This document shows, one piece after another, positions 7,347 through 13,778 of a stretch of DNA of 17,206 bases. The translations under genes and the position numbers were made by a program. The DNA lies in assembly GCA_937124505.1 (NCBI GenBank), contig CAKZKV010000159.1, positions 1 through 17,206 of the forward strand, given 5' to 3'. Positions within the stretch are counted from its first letter, which is position 1. Every line of letters starts with the position of its first letter. Under the pieces are notes generated by a model, which was not told the DNA's origin, did no database searches, and saw nothing but the letters and a program-made list of their open reading frames with translations. Source of the stretch: an uncultured Alphaproteobacteria bacterium (GTDB lineage: Bacteria > Pseudomonadota > Alphaproteobacteria > Micavibrionales > Micavibrionaceae).

Positions 7347-8957
7347 ATGTTGCAAAATTTAAAACTTGTCGTGGCCCAGATCAATCCGGTTGTGGGGGAT
7401 ATTTCGGGGAACCGCCGTAGAATCGAAAGGATATGGAAGAATCTGGAGGGGACGTGCGATCTGATCGTCTTTCCGGAGATGGTTTATACCGGATATCCTC
7501 TGGAAGACCTTGTCTTTCGTGAACGTTTTATCAAGGACGTGCGGGAGAGTATTGAAGATTTTGCCGCGCACAACAAAGAGAAGGAAACGGCTGTTCTGAT
7601 CGGTGCGCCGTGGAAGGTCGACGGACAGCTTTATAATGCGGCCTTTTTGATTGAGAAGGGGCATATTCACGTCATCTTGAAATGTGATCTGCCCAATGAT
7701 GGTGTATTTGATGAGGCGCGGATTTTTGCAAATGGTCCGCTGCCTGAACCGGTTATGTTTCGGGGGCATAAACTGGGGATTATGATCTGTCAGGATTTTT
7801 GGGCGCCAAAGGTCGCAAAGCACCTCAGACAAGAAGGAGCAGAAATCCTGATCGTGCCGAATGGCAGTACCTTTGAAACGGAAAAGTATCATATTCGGGT
7901 CAATGAGGCCTCTAAAAGGGTCAGGGAGACGCGATTACCGCTCCTATATGTGAATTTGATTGGTGGTCAGGATGAACTGGTTTTTGACGGTGCAAGCTTT
8001 TTGATGTCGTCTTCGGGAGAAGTCGTGTATCAGCTCAAGGCTTTTGAAGAGGAGATCGCCCCTGTGGTGAGCGGCGATCTGGACGTTTATCCGGAAACGA
8101 ATAAAGCGATGTACCAGGCGGTTGTTCTGGGCCTGCGGGATTATGTTCTCAAAAGCGGGTTTCAGACGGTGTTGTTAGGTCTGTCAGGCGGGATTGACAG
8201 TGCGCTGACGGCGGTCATCGCCGCAGATGCGCTGGGACCTGAAAACGTGCATGCGGTGCTTTTGCCCTCCCGGTTTACCTCAGATGCGAGCAATGAGGAT
8301 GCGATTCAACTGGCAGAAAATCTGGGGATTTCTTATGAGGCCATTCCCATTGCCCCGGCCATGGCGGCCTTTGAGGAGATGATAGACGGGCTGGACGGGC
8401 TGGCGCATGAAAATATGCAGGCGCGGGCGCGGGGGCTGACACTGATGAGCCTGTCCAATAAAACCGGCGCGCTGTTGCTTTCTACAGGCAACAAGTCGGA
8501 GCTGGCCGCGGGATATGCGACGTTATACGGGGATATGTGCGGGGCGTTTAATCCATTGAAGGACATGTATAAAACCAAAGTGTTTCAATTGGCCCTGCTG
8601 CGCAATCTCTGGAAGCCGGATTTAGCTTTTGGCGCGGAGACGGGTCAGGACGGGTCACTGATTCCGGAACGGATTATTGTCAGGCCGCCGACGGCGGAGC
8701 TGCGCGAGAACCAGAAAGACGAGGATTCTCTGCCGCCTTATGATGTGCTGGATCAGATTCTTGAGCGGATGATTGAGGGGGAGGACGGTCAGGAAGACAT
8801 TATCAATGACGGATTTCAGCGGGCGCTGGTTCAAAAAGTGTATAAAATGCTGCACGGCGCGGAATATAAACGGCGTCAAGCCTGCCCCGGTGTGAATTTG
8901 ACCACAAAATCGTTTGGCGGACGCTCCCGGCGCTATCCGATTGTGAACAGGTATTAG
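7347..8957 (+). CDS. nadE: Glutamine-dependent NAD(+) synthetase
   Basis: 536 residues with two domains. Residues 1-260 are a nitrilase-type glutaminase with the catalytic triad E44 (VFPEMVYTGYP), K112 (LKCDLPNDGVFDE) and C148 (GIMICQDFW). Residues 260-536 are the ATP-dependent NAD synthetase domain with the PP-loop SGGIDS (280-285), then STGNKSELAAGYATLYGD, FNPLKDMYKT and IIVRPPTAELRENQKDED. The enzyme amidates nicotinic acid adenine dinucleotide using glutamine-derived ammonia, the last step of NAD synthesis in the cytoplasm. The start at 7347 fits MLQNLKLVVAQINPVVGD, although the ribosome site is poor. A 111-bp divergent region separates it from the orphan gene. Confidence 0.96.
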   Translation: MLQNLKLVVAQINPVVGDISGNRRRIERIWKNLEGTCDLIVFPEMVYTGYPLEDLVFRERFIKDVRESIEDFAAHNKEKETAVLIGAPWKVDGQLYNAAFLIEKGHIHVILKCDLPNDGVFDEARIFANGPLPEPVMFRGHKLGIMICQDFWAPKVAKHLRQEGAEILIVPNGSTFETEKYHIRVNEASKRVRETRLPLLYVNLIGGQDELVFDGASFLMSSSGEVVYQLKAFEEEIAPVVSGDLDVYPETNKAMYQAVVLGLRDYVLKSGFQTVLLGLSGGIDSALTAVIAADALGPENVHAVLLPSRFTSDASNEDAIQLAENLGISYEAIPIAPAMAAFEEMIDGLDGLAHENMQARARGLTLMSLSNKTGALLLSTGNKSELAAGYATLYGDMCGAFNPLKDMYKTKVFQLALLRNLWKPDLAFGAETGQDGSLIPERIIVRPPTAELRENQKDEDSLPPYDVLDQILERMIEGEDGQEDIINDGFQRALVQKVYKMLHGAEYKRRQACPGVNLTTKSFGGRSRRYPIVNRY

Positions 8958-8974
8958 AATAGAATTTTGATTGA

Positions 8975-8999
8975 ACCACCAAGACACGAAGACACCAGG
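8975..8999 (+). repeat. Degenerate ACCACCAAG-type dispersed repeat, copy 1
   Basis: A 25-base run beginning ACCACCAAGACACGAAG closely resembles 10688-10713, with about 21 positions shared. The two copies flank the nuoHI pair in the same orientation. Similar CCAAGACAC-type intergenic repeats occur in many bacterial genomes; their role is not established. Confidence 0.55.
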
Positions 9000-9026
9000 T
9001 TTCTAGCGCCGCAGGCTTTTATTACA

Positions 9027-9083
9027 GGAAGAAAGGAAGATCAGAAGATTAAAAAAGAATCTCCCACAATCTTCCTTTCTTCC
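9027..9083. repeat. 15-bp perfect inverted repeat between convergent genes
   Basis: GGAAGAAAGGAAGAT (9027-9041) is the exact reverse complement of 9069-9083. Inside the 27-base loop, AGATT and AATCT can pair and extend the structure. An additional CTTCCTGT at 9087-9094 can pair with ACAGGAAG at 9024-9031. No U-tract follows, so it may be a rho-independent-like barrier, an RNA-end stabiliser, or a remnant of a small mobile repeat. Confidence 0.6.
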
Positions 9084-9169
9084 CGACTTCCTGTTTATGA
9101 TGACGCTGCGCGGCTTTTTGATGTTCCTGATGTTTCCGTGTTCGGATAGTTTAAAACCTGAGAGGTCAA

Positions 9170-9652
9170 TTATCTATAGGCAGAGTCGACTGCAAGATTT
9201 CTGGCGATTTGCGCCTCCCAGCGATCACCATTGGCGAGTAATTTTTCCTTGTTATAAAAAAGTTCTTCGCGGGTTTCTGTGGCGAATTCAAAGTTCGGGC
9301 CTTCGACAATCGCGTCCACCGGGCAGGCTTCCTGACACAGGCCGCAGTAAATGCACTTGGTCATATCAATGTCATACCGGGTCGTGCGGCGGGAGCCGTC
9401 TTCGCGTGGTTCGGCCTCAATGGTGATCGCCAGAGCCGGGCAGATGGCCTCACAGAGTTTACAGGCAATGCAGCGTTCCTCCCCGTTCGGGTAGCGGCGC
9501 AGGGCGTGTTCGCCGCGGAAACGCGGAGAAAGCGGGCCTTTTTCATAGGGGTAGTTGATCGTGACCTGTGGCATGACAAAGAAATATTTCAGGGTCAAAA
9601 ACATACCCTTTAAAATTTCAGTGAGAAGGAAAGAATTCAGGAAATATTTCAT
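9170..9652 (-). CDS. nuoI: NADH-quinone oxidoreductase subunit I
   Basis: 160 residues, typical of NuoI. Two 4Fe-4S motifs are complete: [12 protein letters not shown] (C61, C64, C67, C71) and [12 protein letters not shown] (C100, C103, C106, C110). They carry clusters N6a and N6b in the peripheral arm of complex I, passing electrons toward quinone. The family stretch [24 protein letters not shown] is present in two parts at about residues 32-54. I chose the ATG at 9652, 15 bases after the nuoH stop, over the in-frame TTG at 9664, because NuoI proteins start near [10 protein letters not shown]. nuoJ would be expected next but is absent; a convergent nadE is there instead. Confidence 0.94.
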   Translation of the reverse strand: MKYFLNSFLLTEILKGMFLTLKYFFVMPQVTINYPYEKGPLSPRFRGEHALRRYPNGEERCIACKLCEAICPALAITIEAEPREDGSRRTTRYDIDMTKCIYCGLCQEACPVDAIVEGPNFEFATETREELFYNKEKLLANGDRWEAQIARNLAVDSAYR

Positions 9653-9667
9653 GGTTCGTCTCAATCC

Positions 9668-10675
9668 TTATGGTAGCGCATCAAAAGCGAGGAGCAATCC
9701 TGACATCAGGACAATCCACAGCAGGGTAAAAGGCAGGAAGATTTTCCATCCGAGGCGCATCAACTGGTCATAGCGGTAACGCGGGAAGGTGGCGCGGGCC
9801 CAGATGAAGAAGAATAAAATCAGCGCCGTTTTCAGGGCAAACCAGATGATTCCGGGAACCATTTCGAAGATCGGAAGCGACAGGGGCGGCAGCCATCCAC
9901 CCATGAACAGCACAACCGTCATGGCGGACATCAGGATCATATTGGCATATTCGCCAAGGAAGAACAGGGCAAAGGCCATGGCAGAATATTCGACCATAAA
10001 GCCGCCGGAAAGCTCCGATTCGCCTTCGGGCAGGTCAAACGGGGCGCGGTTGGTTTCCGCCAGAATGGAGATCAGAAAGACAACAAACATCGGCACGAGA
10101 AGGAGTTGCACCCAAAACGGGCGCTCGGCCATGACGATCTCTGTCAGGTTCAGGGAGCCCGTGACCAGCAGGACGCTGATGACGATCAACCCCATGGAGA
10201 CTTCATAAGACACCATTTGCGAGGCGGAGCGCATGCCACCCAGAAAGGCATAACGGGAATTGGAGGCCCAGCCCGCCATGATCACGCCGTAAACGCCCAT
10301 GGAGGAGATGGCAAACAGGTAGAGAATGCCAACATTGATGTCAGACAGCACCAGTTTTGCGTCAACGGGAATCACCGCCCAGGCGACGAGCGCCAGCATA
10401 AATAGCAGCATCGGCGCAATCAGGAAAACGATGCGGTGGGATTGCGTCGGGATGATGGTTTCCTTGGAGAAAAGTTTTAATCCATCGGCAATGGGCTGTA
10501 GGAGGCCGAGCGGGCCAACAGTTGATGGCCCCTGACGGCGCTGCATGGCACCAAGAACTTTGCGCTCAAAATAGGTCAGGTAAGCAACGGATAACAGCAA
10601 CGCCCCGATCAGGATGCCCATATGTAACAACATCCATAAGAGAGGGTAACCGTAGATCGTCATAAATTCTATCAT
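9668..10675 (-). CDS. nuoH: NADH-quinone oxidoreductase subunit H
   Basis: 335 residues, a hydrophobic integral membrane subunit with about eight helices. Signature segments are [63 protein letters not shown] and [19 protein letters not shown]. These belong to NuoH/ND1, which forms the quinone-binding junction between the membrane and peripheral arms of complex I. It is cotranscribed with nuoI. In most alphaproteobacteria nuoG precedes and nuoJ follows this pair; here the upstream gene is a solute-binding protein 52 bp away and the gap is a repeat-hairpin, so the pair is split from the rest of the operon. Where its promoter lies is not clear. Confidence 0.95.
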   Translation of the reverse strand: MIEFMTIYGYPLLWMLLHMGILIGALLLSVAYLTYFERKVLGAMQRRQGPSTVGPLGLLQPIADGLKLFSKETIIPTQSHRIVFLIAPMLLFMLALVAWAVIPVDAKLVLSDINVGILYLFAISSMGVYGVIMAGWASNSRYAFLGGMRSASQMVSYEVSMGLIVISVLLVTGSLNLTEIVMAERPFWVQLLLVPMFVVFLISILAETNRAPFDLPEGESELSGGFMVEYSAMAFALFFLGEYANMILMSAMTVVLFMGGWLPPLSLPIFEMVPGIIWFALKTALILFFFIWARATFPRYRYDQLMRLGWKIFLPFTLLWIVLMSGLLLAFDALP

Positions 10676-10680
10676 CTTTT

Positions 10681-10721
10681 AATTTTTACCACCAAGGCGC
10701 CAAGGCACCAAGGTAAAAATT
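10681..10721. repeat. Hairpin carrying the second degenerate CCAAGG-type repeat, upstream of nuoH
   Basis: AATTTTTACC (10681-10690) pairs perfectly with GGTAAAAATT (10712-10721), a 10-bp stem around a 21-base loop. The interior (10688-10713) is three CCAAGG units and matches the copy at 8975-8999. It fills almost all of the 52-bp gap between SBP2 and nuoH. It may reduce read-through or be a small mobile repeat. Confidence 0.65.
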
Positions 10722-10727
10722 GTATTT

Positions 10728-11561
10728 CTATTTCTCCGGAGCATAAGGAACACTTAGACGATAATAACTATTGGGGTAGTGTTCATATTCATCTAGAATG
10801 CGATCGATTGCCCCGTTATTTTGTGCATTGAAAAGTGCAGTATTGAGCATATTTTGCAAATCATTTTCACCTCTTGCCATCATATAAGCATTCCCAAATA
10901 AACGAACAGGGCGTTTCAATGGAATGCGGCGGATGCTGTTCGGATTCATTTTTAGAAAATCCTCCGCCTGGGCTTTTTCAGAAAAGGTGACGTCTGCCTT
11001 TCCCGTGGAAACTTCTAATAAGAGGTGAGTGAAATCAGTTAATTCCATTAAGGATACAGTTTGTGCTTTTGGAAAATCAGTTGCAGCAATAACAGGAGAC
11101 GAGCTTCCGTCCATAACGGCTATTTTATACTCAGAATTATTCAGCTTTTCTATATTTTGGTCAAAGCGGGTATCTTCTACACGTGCATAAGCATGCACAG
11201 CCGTAAAGAAAACAGGGGTAGTAAAATATGCCTCACGGGCACGCGGCGTACTCGTCCAGACAGGATTACAAAGCAGGTCAAACCGTCCGTTTTTTAGACT
11301 CTCAATCATAGAGGCCGTACCAGTTTCTTCAACCCATTCAACCTTTAAGTTTAATTCTCCGGCAATATATTCAATGATATCATGAGCAAAGCCTGATATT
11401 TCATCTGTGGCAACGTCTTTAATCAGTTGTGGCGGGTAAATAATGTATCCACAACGAATTGTATTGGTGCGCATAATGCGTTCAAAAGCAGGTTCATCTG
11501 CGGCAGAGACTGAGAAATTAATAATAAGGCATAATAGAAAGACAGAAAAATTTTTCATCAT
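10728..11561 (-). CDS. Family 3 extracellular solute-binding protein (SBP2)
   Basis: 277 residues. Residues 1-20 are a signal peptide ending SVSA before ADEPAFER, so the protein is probably periplasmic. The mature part has the bacterial periplasmic amino-acid-binding fold (SBP_bac_3): MRTNTIRCGYIIYPP, FAHDIIEYIAGELNLKVEWVE, ESLKNGRFDLLCNPVWTSTPRAREAYFTTPVFF, and a C-terminal DRILDEYEH. Such proteins usually feed polar amino-acid ABC transporters, but no permease or ATPase gene is in the window, so a ligand-sensing role is possible. The ATG at 11561 overlaps the stop of the upstream SBP1 fragment (ATGA), showing translational coupling in the original operon. It is a paralogue of SBP1, with the same MRTxTIxCGY opening. 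Confidence 0.88.
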   Translation of the reverse strand: MMKNFSVFLLCLIINFSVSAADEPAFERIMRTNTIRCGYIIYPPQLIKDVATDEISGFAHDIIEYIAGELNLKVEWVEETGTASMIESLKNGRFDLLCNPVWTSTPRAREAYFTTPVFFTAVHAYARVEDTRFDQNIEKLNNSEYKIAVMDGSSSPVIAATDFPKAQTVSLMELTDFTHLLLEVSTGKADVTFSEKAQAEDFLKMNPNSIRRIPLKRPVRLFGNAYMMARGENDLQNMLNTALFNAQNNGAIDRILDEYEHYPNSYYRLSVPYAPEK

Positions 11562-11760
11562 TTTTTCAGCTTATATTGAGGCTGAATATCAAAATTGATA
11601 CGGCGTTCAGGGTCATATTTGTCGAGAATTTTGGCTAATGTGCCGTCATTAATCATTTCGAGGGAGGCGATATCCAGCATCCGCTGAAATCTGTATTCAC
11701 CTCCACGTAGTGCAATAGAGACAGGCGCGGTCATTAAAAGGCCGTCATATTCAACTTTGC
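11558..11760 (-). pseudogene. SBP1, C-terminal fragment (gene split by insertion)
   Basis: This is the 3' end of a family 3 solute-binding protein gene whose 5' part lies at 14664-15297. It encodes about 66 residues from KVEYDGLLMTAPVSIALRGG through DKYDPERRINFDIQPQ to the stop at 11558. Joining base 11760 to base 14664 keeps the codon phase and gives ...NPGKI-R-KVEYDG..., a 278-residue protein matching its 277-residue paralogue downstream. The longer open frame up to 11989 is chimeric, running into the element, and its upstream residues resemble no SBP. The fragment has no start or signal peptide, so it is very unlikely to be made as a functional protein. Confidence 0.92.
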
Positions 11761-11768
11761 GGATTTTT
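11761..11768. repeat. Target site duplication, left copy (GGATTTTT)
   Basis: Eight bases directly outside the left terminal repeat. The identical octamer lies directly outside the right terminal repeat at 14664-14671. On the coding strand it corresponds to AAAAATCC in the SBP1 gene. Confidence 0.95.
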
Positions 11769-11789
11769 GGTAGTGGGTCAGTTTGAAAT
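11769..11789 (+). repeat. Left terminal inverted repeat
   Basis: Begins GGTAGTGGGTCAGTTTGAAA and is identical over 21 bases to the reverse complement of 14643-14663; the next base differs. Read on the minus strand from the other end, the same repeat supplies the TAG stop that truncates SBP1. Confidence 0.95.
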
Positions 11790-11797
11790 TTAGAAAA

Positions 11798-11825
11798 TTT
11801 ACCCTCTGGACAAACCGTGCCATAA
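11798..11825 (+). promoter_or_regulatory. Possible promoter for the small KGG-type gene
   Basis: TTTACC (11798-11803), a 17-base spacer and CATAAT (11820-11825) lie just before the ATG at 11833. A start about seven bases after the -10 box would coincide with the ATG, which fits a leaderless message; no Shine-Dalgarno sequence is visible. The -35 match is only fair. Confidence 0.4.
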
Positions 11826-11832
11826 TAGCTGT

Positions 11833-12060
11833 ATGACCGATAAACGCATAAAACGCCCACGTGACCCTTCCCAGTTAGCCAAGCTGATAATGGACATTGC
11901 CACTGGCGAAGTCGAGGATAAAACGCCGGATGACGGCAAAGACCCGGCTGCTGTCGCTCTTGGTAAGAAGGGCGGCGCGGCCAGAGCAAAAAGCCTTACG
12001 CCGGATGAACGCAAGGCTATTGCTAAAAAAGCGGCTAAGGAACGATGGAAAGAGGACTAA
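11833..12060 (+). CDS. Small basic KGG-type protein, mobile-element accessory
   Basis: 75 residues, rich in lysine and alanine. The N-terminal half is RPRDPSQLAKLIMDIATGEVED, followed by a low-complexity linker. A KKGGAARAKSLTPDERKAIAKKAAKERW tail (in two runs from about residue 44) resembles the KGG motif of stress-induced and histone H1-like small proteins. Proteins of this kind are common in alphaproteobacteria, often annotated as hypothetical, RNA-binding or histone-like; I infer nucleic-acid binding from charge alone. It starts 43 bases inside the left terminal repeat and is convergent with the cargo operon, overlapping its last gene by four bases. It may be part of the transposon's own functions rather than of the toxin-antitoxin set. 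Confidence 0.75.
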   Translation: MTDKRIKRPRDPSQLAKLIMDIATGEVEDKTPDDGKDPAAVALGKKGGAARAKSLTPDERKAIAKKAAKERWKED

Positions 12061-12701
12061 AAAGCCCCTTCTATATCTTTTATCACTTCTAAGTGTACAT
12101 CGGTTGGAAGCGGAGCGATTGAATAGTAAATTTTAGTGTCAAATGAAGCCGCCCTTCTCCTATCCAAAATAAACGAATGTGGGCTTAAATGTGGACTTGC
12201 TGTTCTATCATAATCAATTATTAACCCAGTTGGTTGAAAAGAGGAAATACTATCCGCGTAGCCAGAGACGGTATCATTTATCTTTTTACAAGCAGCATTA
12301 AATCCTTTAAACGCCTCATCTAATTCTTTATCAAGAAAAACTTCTACCTCACTTACATACGTTCTCTTTGTATTGGGCATTTCGACCAGAGAGAAGTTTA
12401 GTTCTTTAGTAACAAGGTCAATCATTTCATCAATAAATTCATCTGAGATACTGGTGTTTGCCTTTGTATCTACAACAACCCCGTCTGGATGCACCTCTAT
12501 ACTTTCTATTACAGTTCCTTTAAAAGTACCGTGCATAAATTTACGTTTCTCTGAATCTTGATAATCTTCATATGTTTCAGGTACACGCATAAATCTAAAT
12601 TTTTCTTTCAAAAGTACGGCAGCATCCGGCATATAAACTCCGCCGGACTCCGCAGCAAAAAACCGAATTGTTCTGCTGGCTACAATTTTACGCAAATCCA
12701 T
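12057..12701 (-). CDS. Unknown protein, third gene of the toxin-antitoxin operon
   Basis: 214 residues from the ATG at 12701, which has AAAAAAGGAC about nine bases upstream. The frame extends to an ATG at 12749 but without a ribosome site. The gene overlaps the end of the antitoxin gene by 14 bases, so it is almost certainly co-translated. The sequence starts MDLRKIVASRTIRFFAAESGG and includes KRKFMHGTFKGTVIESIEVHPDG, FIDEMIDLVTKELNF, VFLDKELDEAFKGFNAACKK and a C-terminal DTKIYYSIAPLPTDVHLEVI. It has no signal peptide, membrane helix or catalytic motif I can name, and looks like a soluble alpha/beta protein. I do not recognise the family. The position suggests a partner, chaperone or modulator of the toxin-antitoxin pair, or a separate defence cargo (inference). 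Confidence 0.75.
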   Translation of the reverse strand: MDLRKIVASRTIRFFAAESGGVYMPDAAVLLKEKFRFMRVPETYEDYQDSEKRKFMHGTFKGTVIESIEVHPDGVVVDTKANTSISDEFIDEMIDLVTKELNFSLVEMPNTKRTYVSEVEVFLDKELDEAFKGFNAACKKINDTVSGYADSISSFQPTGLIIDYDRTASPHLSPHSFILDRRRAASFDTKIYYSIAPLPTDVHLEVIKDIEGAF

Positions 12702-13230
12702 GTGCTGAAGTCCTTTTTTCTTGGGTTGGCAATAGATGAGGCATTTCATATGGCTTGGGCGAGTCCTCTATTGATCTTTTATGGACTCCTGTTTCCTGCC
12801 CATAGTCTCTACCATAAATTCCAGATCCAATGAGAGTTAAAGGGCTTTTTCTTGTCTCCATGGATTCTATAAATCCCTCGAATTGTTTTTCGTTATATGA
12901 AGCGGGACAATGCGCTTTTTCTGAAAAGTCATTTGTCATTTTTAAAAAATCAGGAAATGTAACAAAACGAACAACAAGAGCGACATCAAGTTTTGATGCT
13001 ATATCTAAAAGTGTTTGGAGAGTAAGGTTCCCATACTCCGGGTTTTCATAGCGGGATGATATGGTGCTTTGTGGCACACCTAAAATTTCTGAAAATTCTT
13101 TCTGCGTTTTATCCCCGCGCAAACTTCTAATTTGCGCAGCTAAAAATATCCTCACGCTTTCCGATAGATAAGCATCCCTGAATTTCTTATTCTTAATTTG
13201 CTCAATTATCGGACGAAGGTAAGAAATCAT
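12688..13230 (-). CDS. XRE-family antitoxin / transcriptional regulator with C-terminal extension
   Basis: 180 residues from the ATG at 13230. A Cro/CI helix-turn-helix lies at about residues 30-85 (AAQIRSLRGDKTQKEFSEILGVPQSTISSRYENP, split at residue 40), then LTLQTLLDIASKLDVALVVRFVTF, a segment typical of antitoxins paired with Gp49/HigB-like toxins. Residues 100-180 are a polar, probably flexible tail not usual for these antitoxins, which are often about 100 residues. The start overlaps the toxin gene by 29 bases, giving the toxin-first HigBA order. It would bind the toxin and repress the operon, probably at the palindrome at 13641-13656. The frame stays open upstream to 13296, but MISYLRP is the first sensible start. 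Confidence 0.85.
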   Translation of the reverse strand: MISYLRPIIEQIKNKKFRDAYLSESVRIFLAAQIRSLRGDKTQKEFSEILGVPQSTISSRYENPEYGNLTLQTLLDIASKLDVALVVRFVTFPDFLKMTNDFSEKAHCPASYNEKQFEGFIESMETRKSPLTLIGSGIYGRDYGQETGVHKRSIEDSPKPYEMPHLLPTQEKRTSAHGFA

Positions 13231-13603
13231 ATTCGACTGTTGTCCTTTCTCCGTTTTCAATTTCAATTCTCCTTTTTGCTGCCTTCTCAAACCCACGCTT
13301 GTTGTCTTTCTTGTCTTTCTTTACCCCCTCGTTGCACATCACAAATATCTTTTCTTCTTCGATAAAATACCCATAAATTCGATGCTCCATTTTCGACTTC
13401 ATCTTAAATTTTATTTCATAAGACTCCGGGCTTCCTCCTGATTCATGTTCTGCGTAGGGATGCCTCCATTGGCTTTTTGCAACCATCTTTAAATAATTCA
13501 AACGGGCAAGAACTTTACCTCGCATATCCTCTGGAAGCGAACAGTACCATTCTGCTACCTCATTTTTTCCTTCTTTATCAGTATAACACTTGAATGTCCA
13601 CAT
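13202..13603 (-). CDS. HigB/RelE-like toxin (Gp49-like)
   Basis: 133 residues. The pattern SYEIKFKMKSKMEHRIYGYF, then IFVMCNEGVKKDKKDNKRGFEKAAKRR, corresponds to the core of the phage-derived Gp49/HigB family (beta strands with an arginine, R75, then FxKK and a closing helix). Family members are ribosome-associated mRNA endonucleases that inhibit translation. The N-terminal CYTDKEGKNEVAEWYCSLPEDMRGKVLARLNYL (in two parts) is the usual helical hairpin. It is the first gene of a minus-strand operon starting in the 175-bp gap before the transposase. The ribosome site is weak. Toxicity is inferred from family and from pairing with an XRE gene. Confidence 0.85.
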   Translation of the reverse strand: MWTFKCYTDKEGKNEVAEWYCSLPEDMRGKVLARLNYLKMVAKSQWRHPYAEHESGGSPESYEIKFKMKSKMEHRIYGYFIEEEKIFVMCNEGVKKDKKDNKRGFEKAAKRRIEIENGERTTVEYDFLPSSDN

Positions 13604-13613
13604 TTCATTACAA

Positions 13614-13678
13614 TTTTGCTATATTTTAGCTTGTGTATTTATCGCAAAATTGCGATATTAACCATTAATGTAGCAAAA
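13614..13678. promoter_or_regulatory. Nested palindromes, probable operator of the toxin-antitoxin operon
   Basis: ATCGCAA-AA-TTGCGAT (13641-13656) is a near-perfect palindrome that extends by one T/A pair. Around it, TTTTGCTA (13614-13621) and TAGCAAAA (13671-13678) form a second pair of inverted half-sites almost concentric with the first. The half-sites share a TTGCGA/TTTGCTA core. They lie 11-75 bp before the toxin start, where an XRE antitoxin would be expected to bind. Confidence 0.6.
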
Positions 13679-13749
13679 AGAGTAATGTTTTTAATGAGAT
13701 GAGTCGAATCTTTTATCTTTTTGTCTATTTTTAAACTGACTCTTTTTAC

Positions 13750-13778
13750 TTGACGGTAAGAATGTAAGGTCATATACT
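13750..13778 (+). promoter_or_regulatory. Transposase promoter
   Basis: TTGACG (13750-13755), exactly 17 bases, then TATACT (13773-13778). The ATG at 13779 directly touches the -10 box. A start about seven bases downstream would fall on the second ATG at 13785, so the transcript may be leaderless. AAGG at 13766-13769 could instead act as a ribosome site if a promoter further upstream is used. Confidence 0.65.

Larger units (their letters stand above)
8958..9169. other. Gene-free gap between convergent nadE and nuoI, with two repeat structures
   Basis: This 212-bp stretch has no credible gene. It holds a degenerate CACCAAGACAC-type repeat (8975-8999) and a long imperfect hairpin (9027-9083). 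The remainder (9084-9169) shows nothing I can assign. Confidence 0.6.

Noticed and set aside
11558..11989. 143-residue open frame on the minus strand covering the SBP1 tail
   Set aside because: Its first half is read through the insertion element antisense to the small KGG gene and is not SBP-like. Only 11558-11760 belongs to the broken gene.
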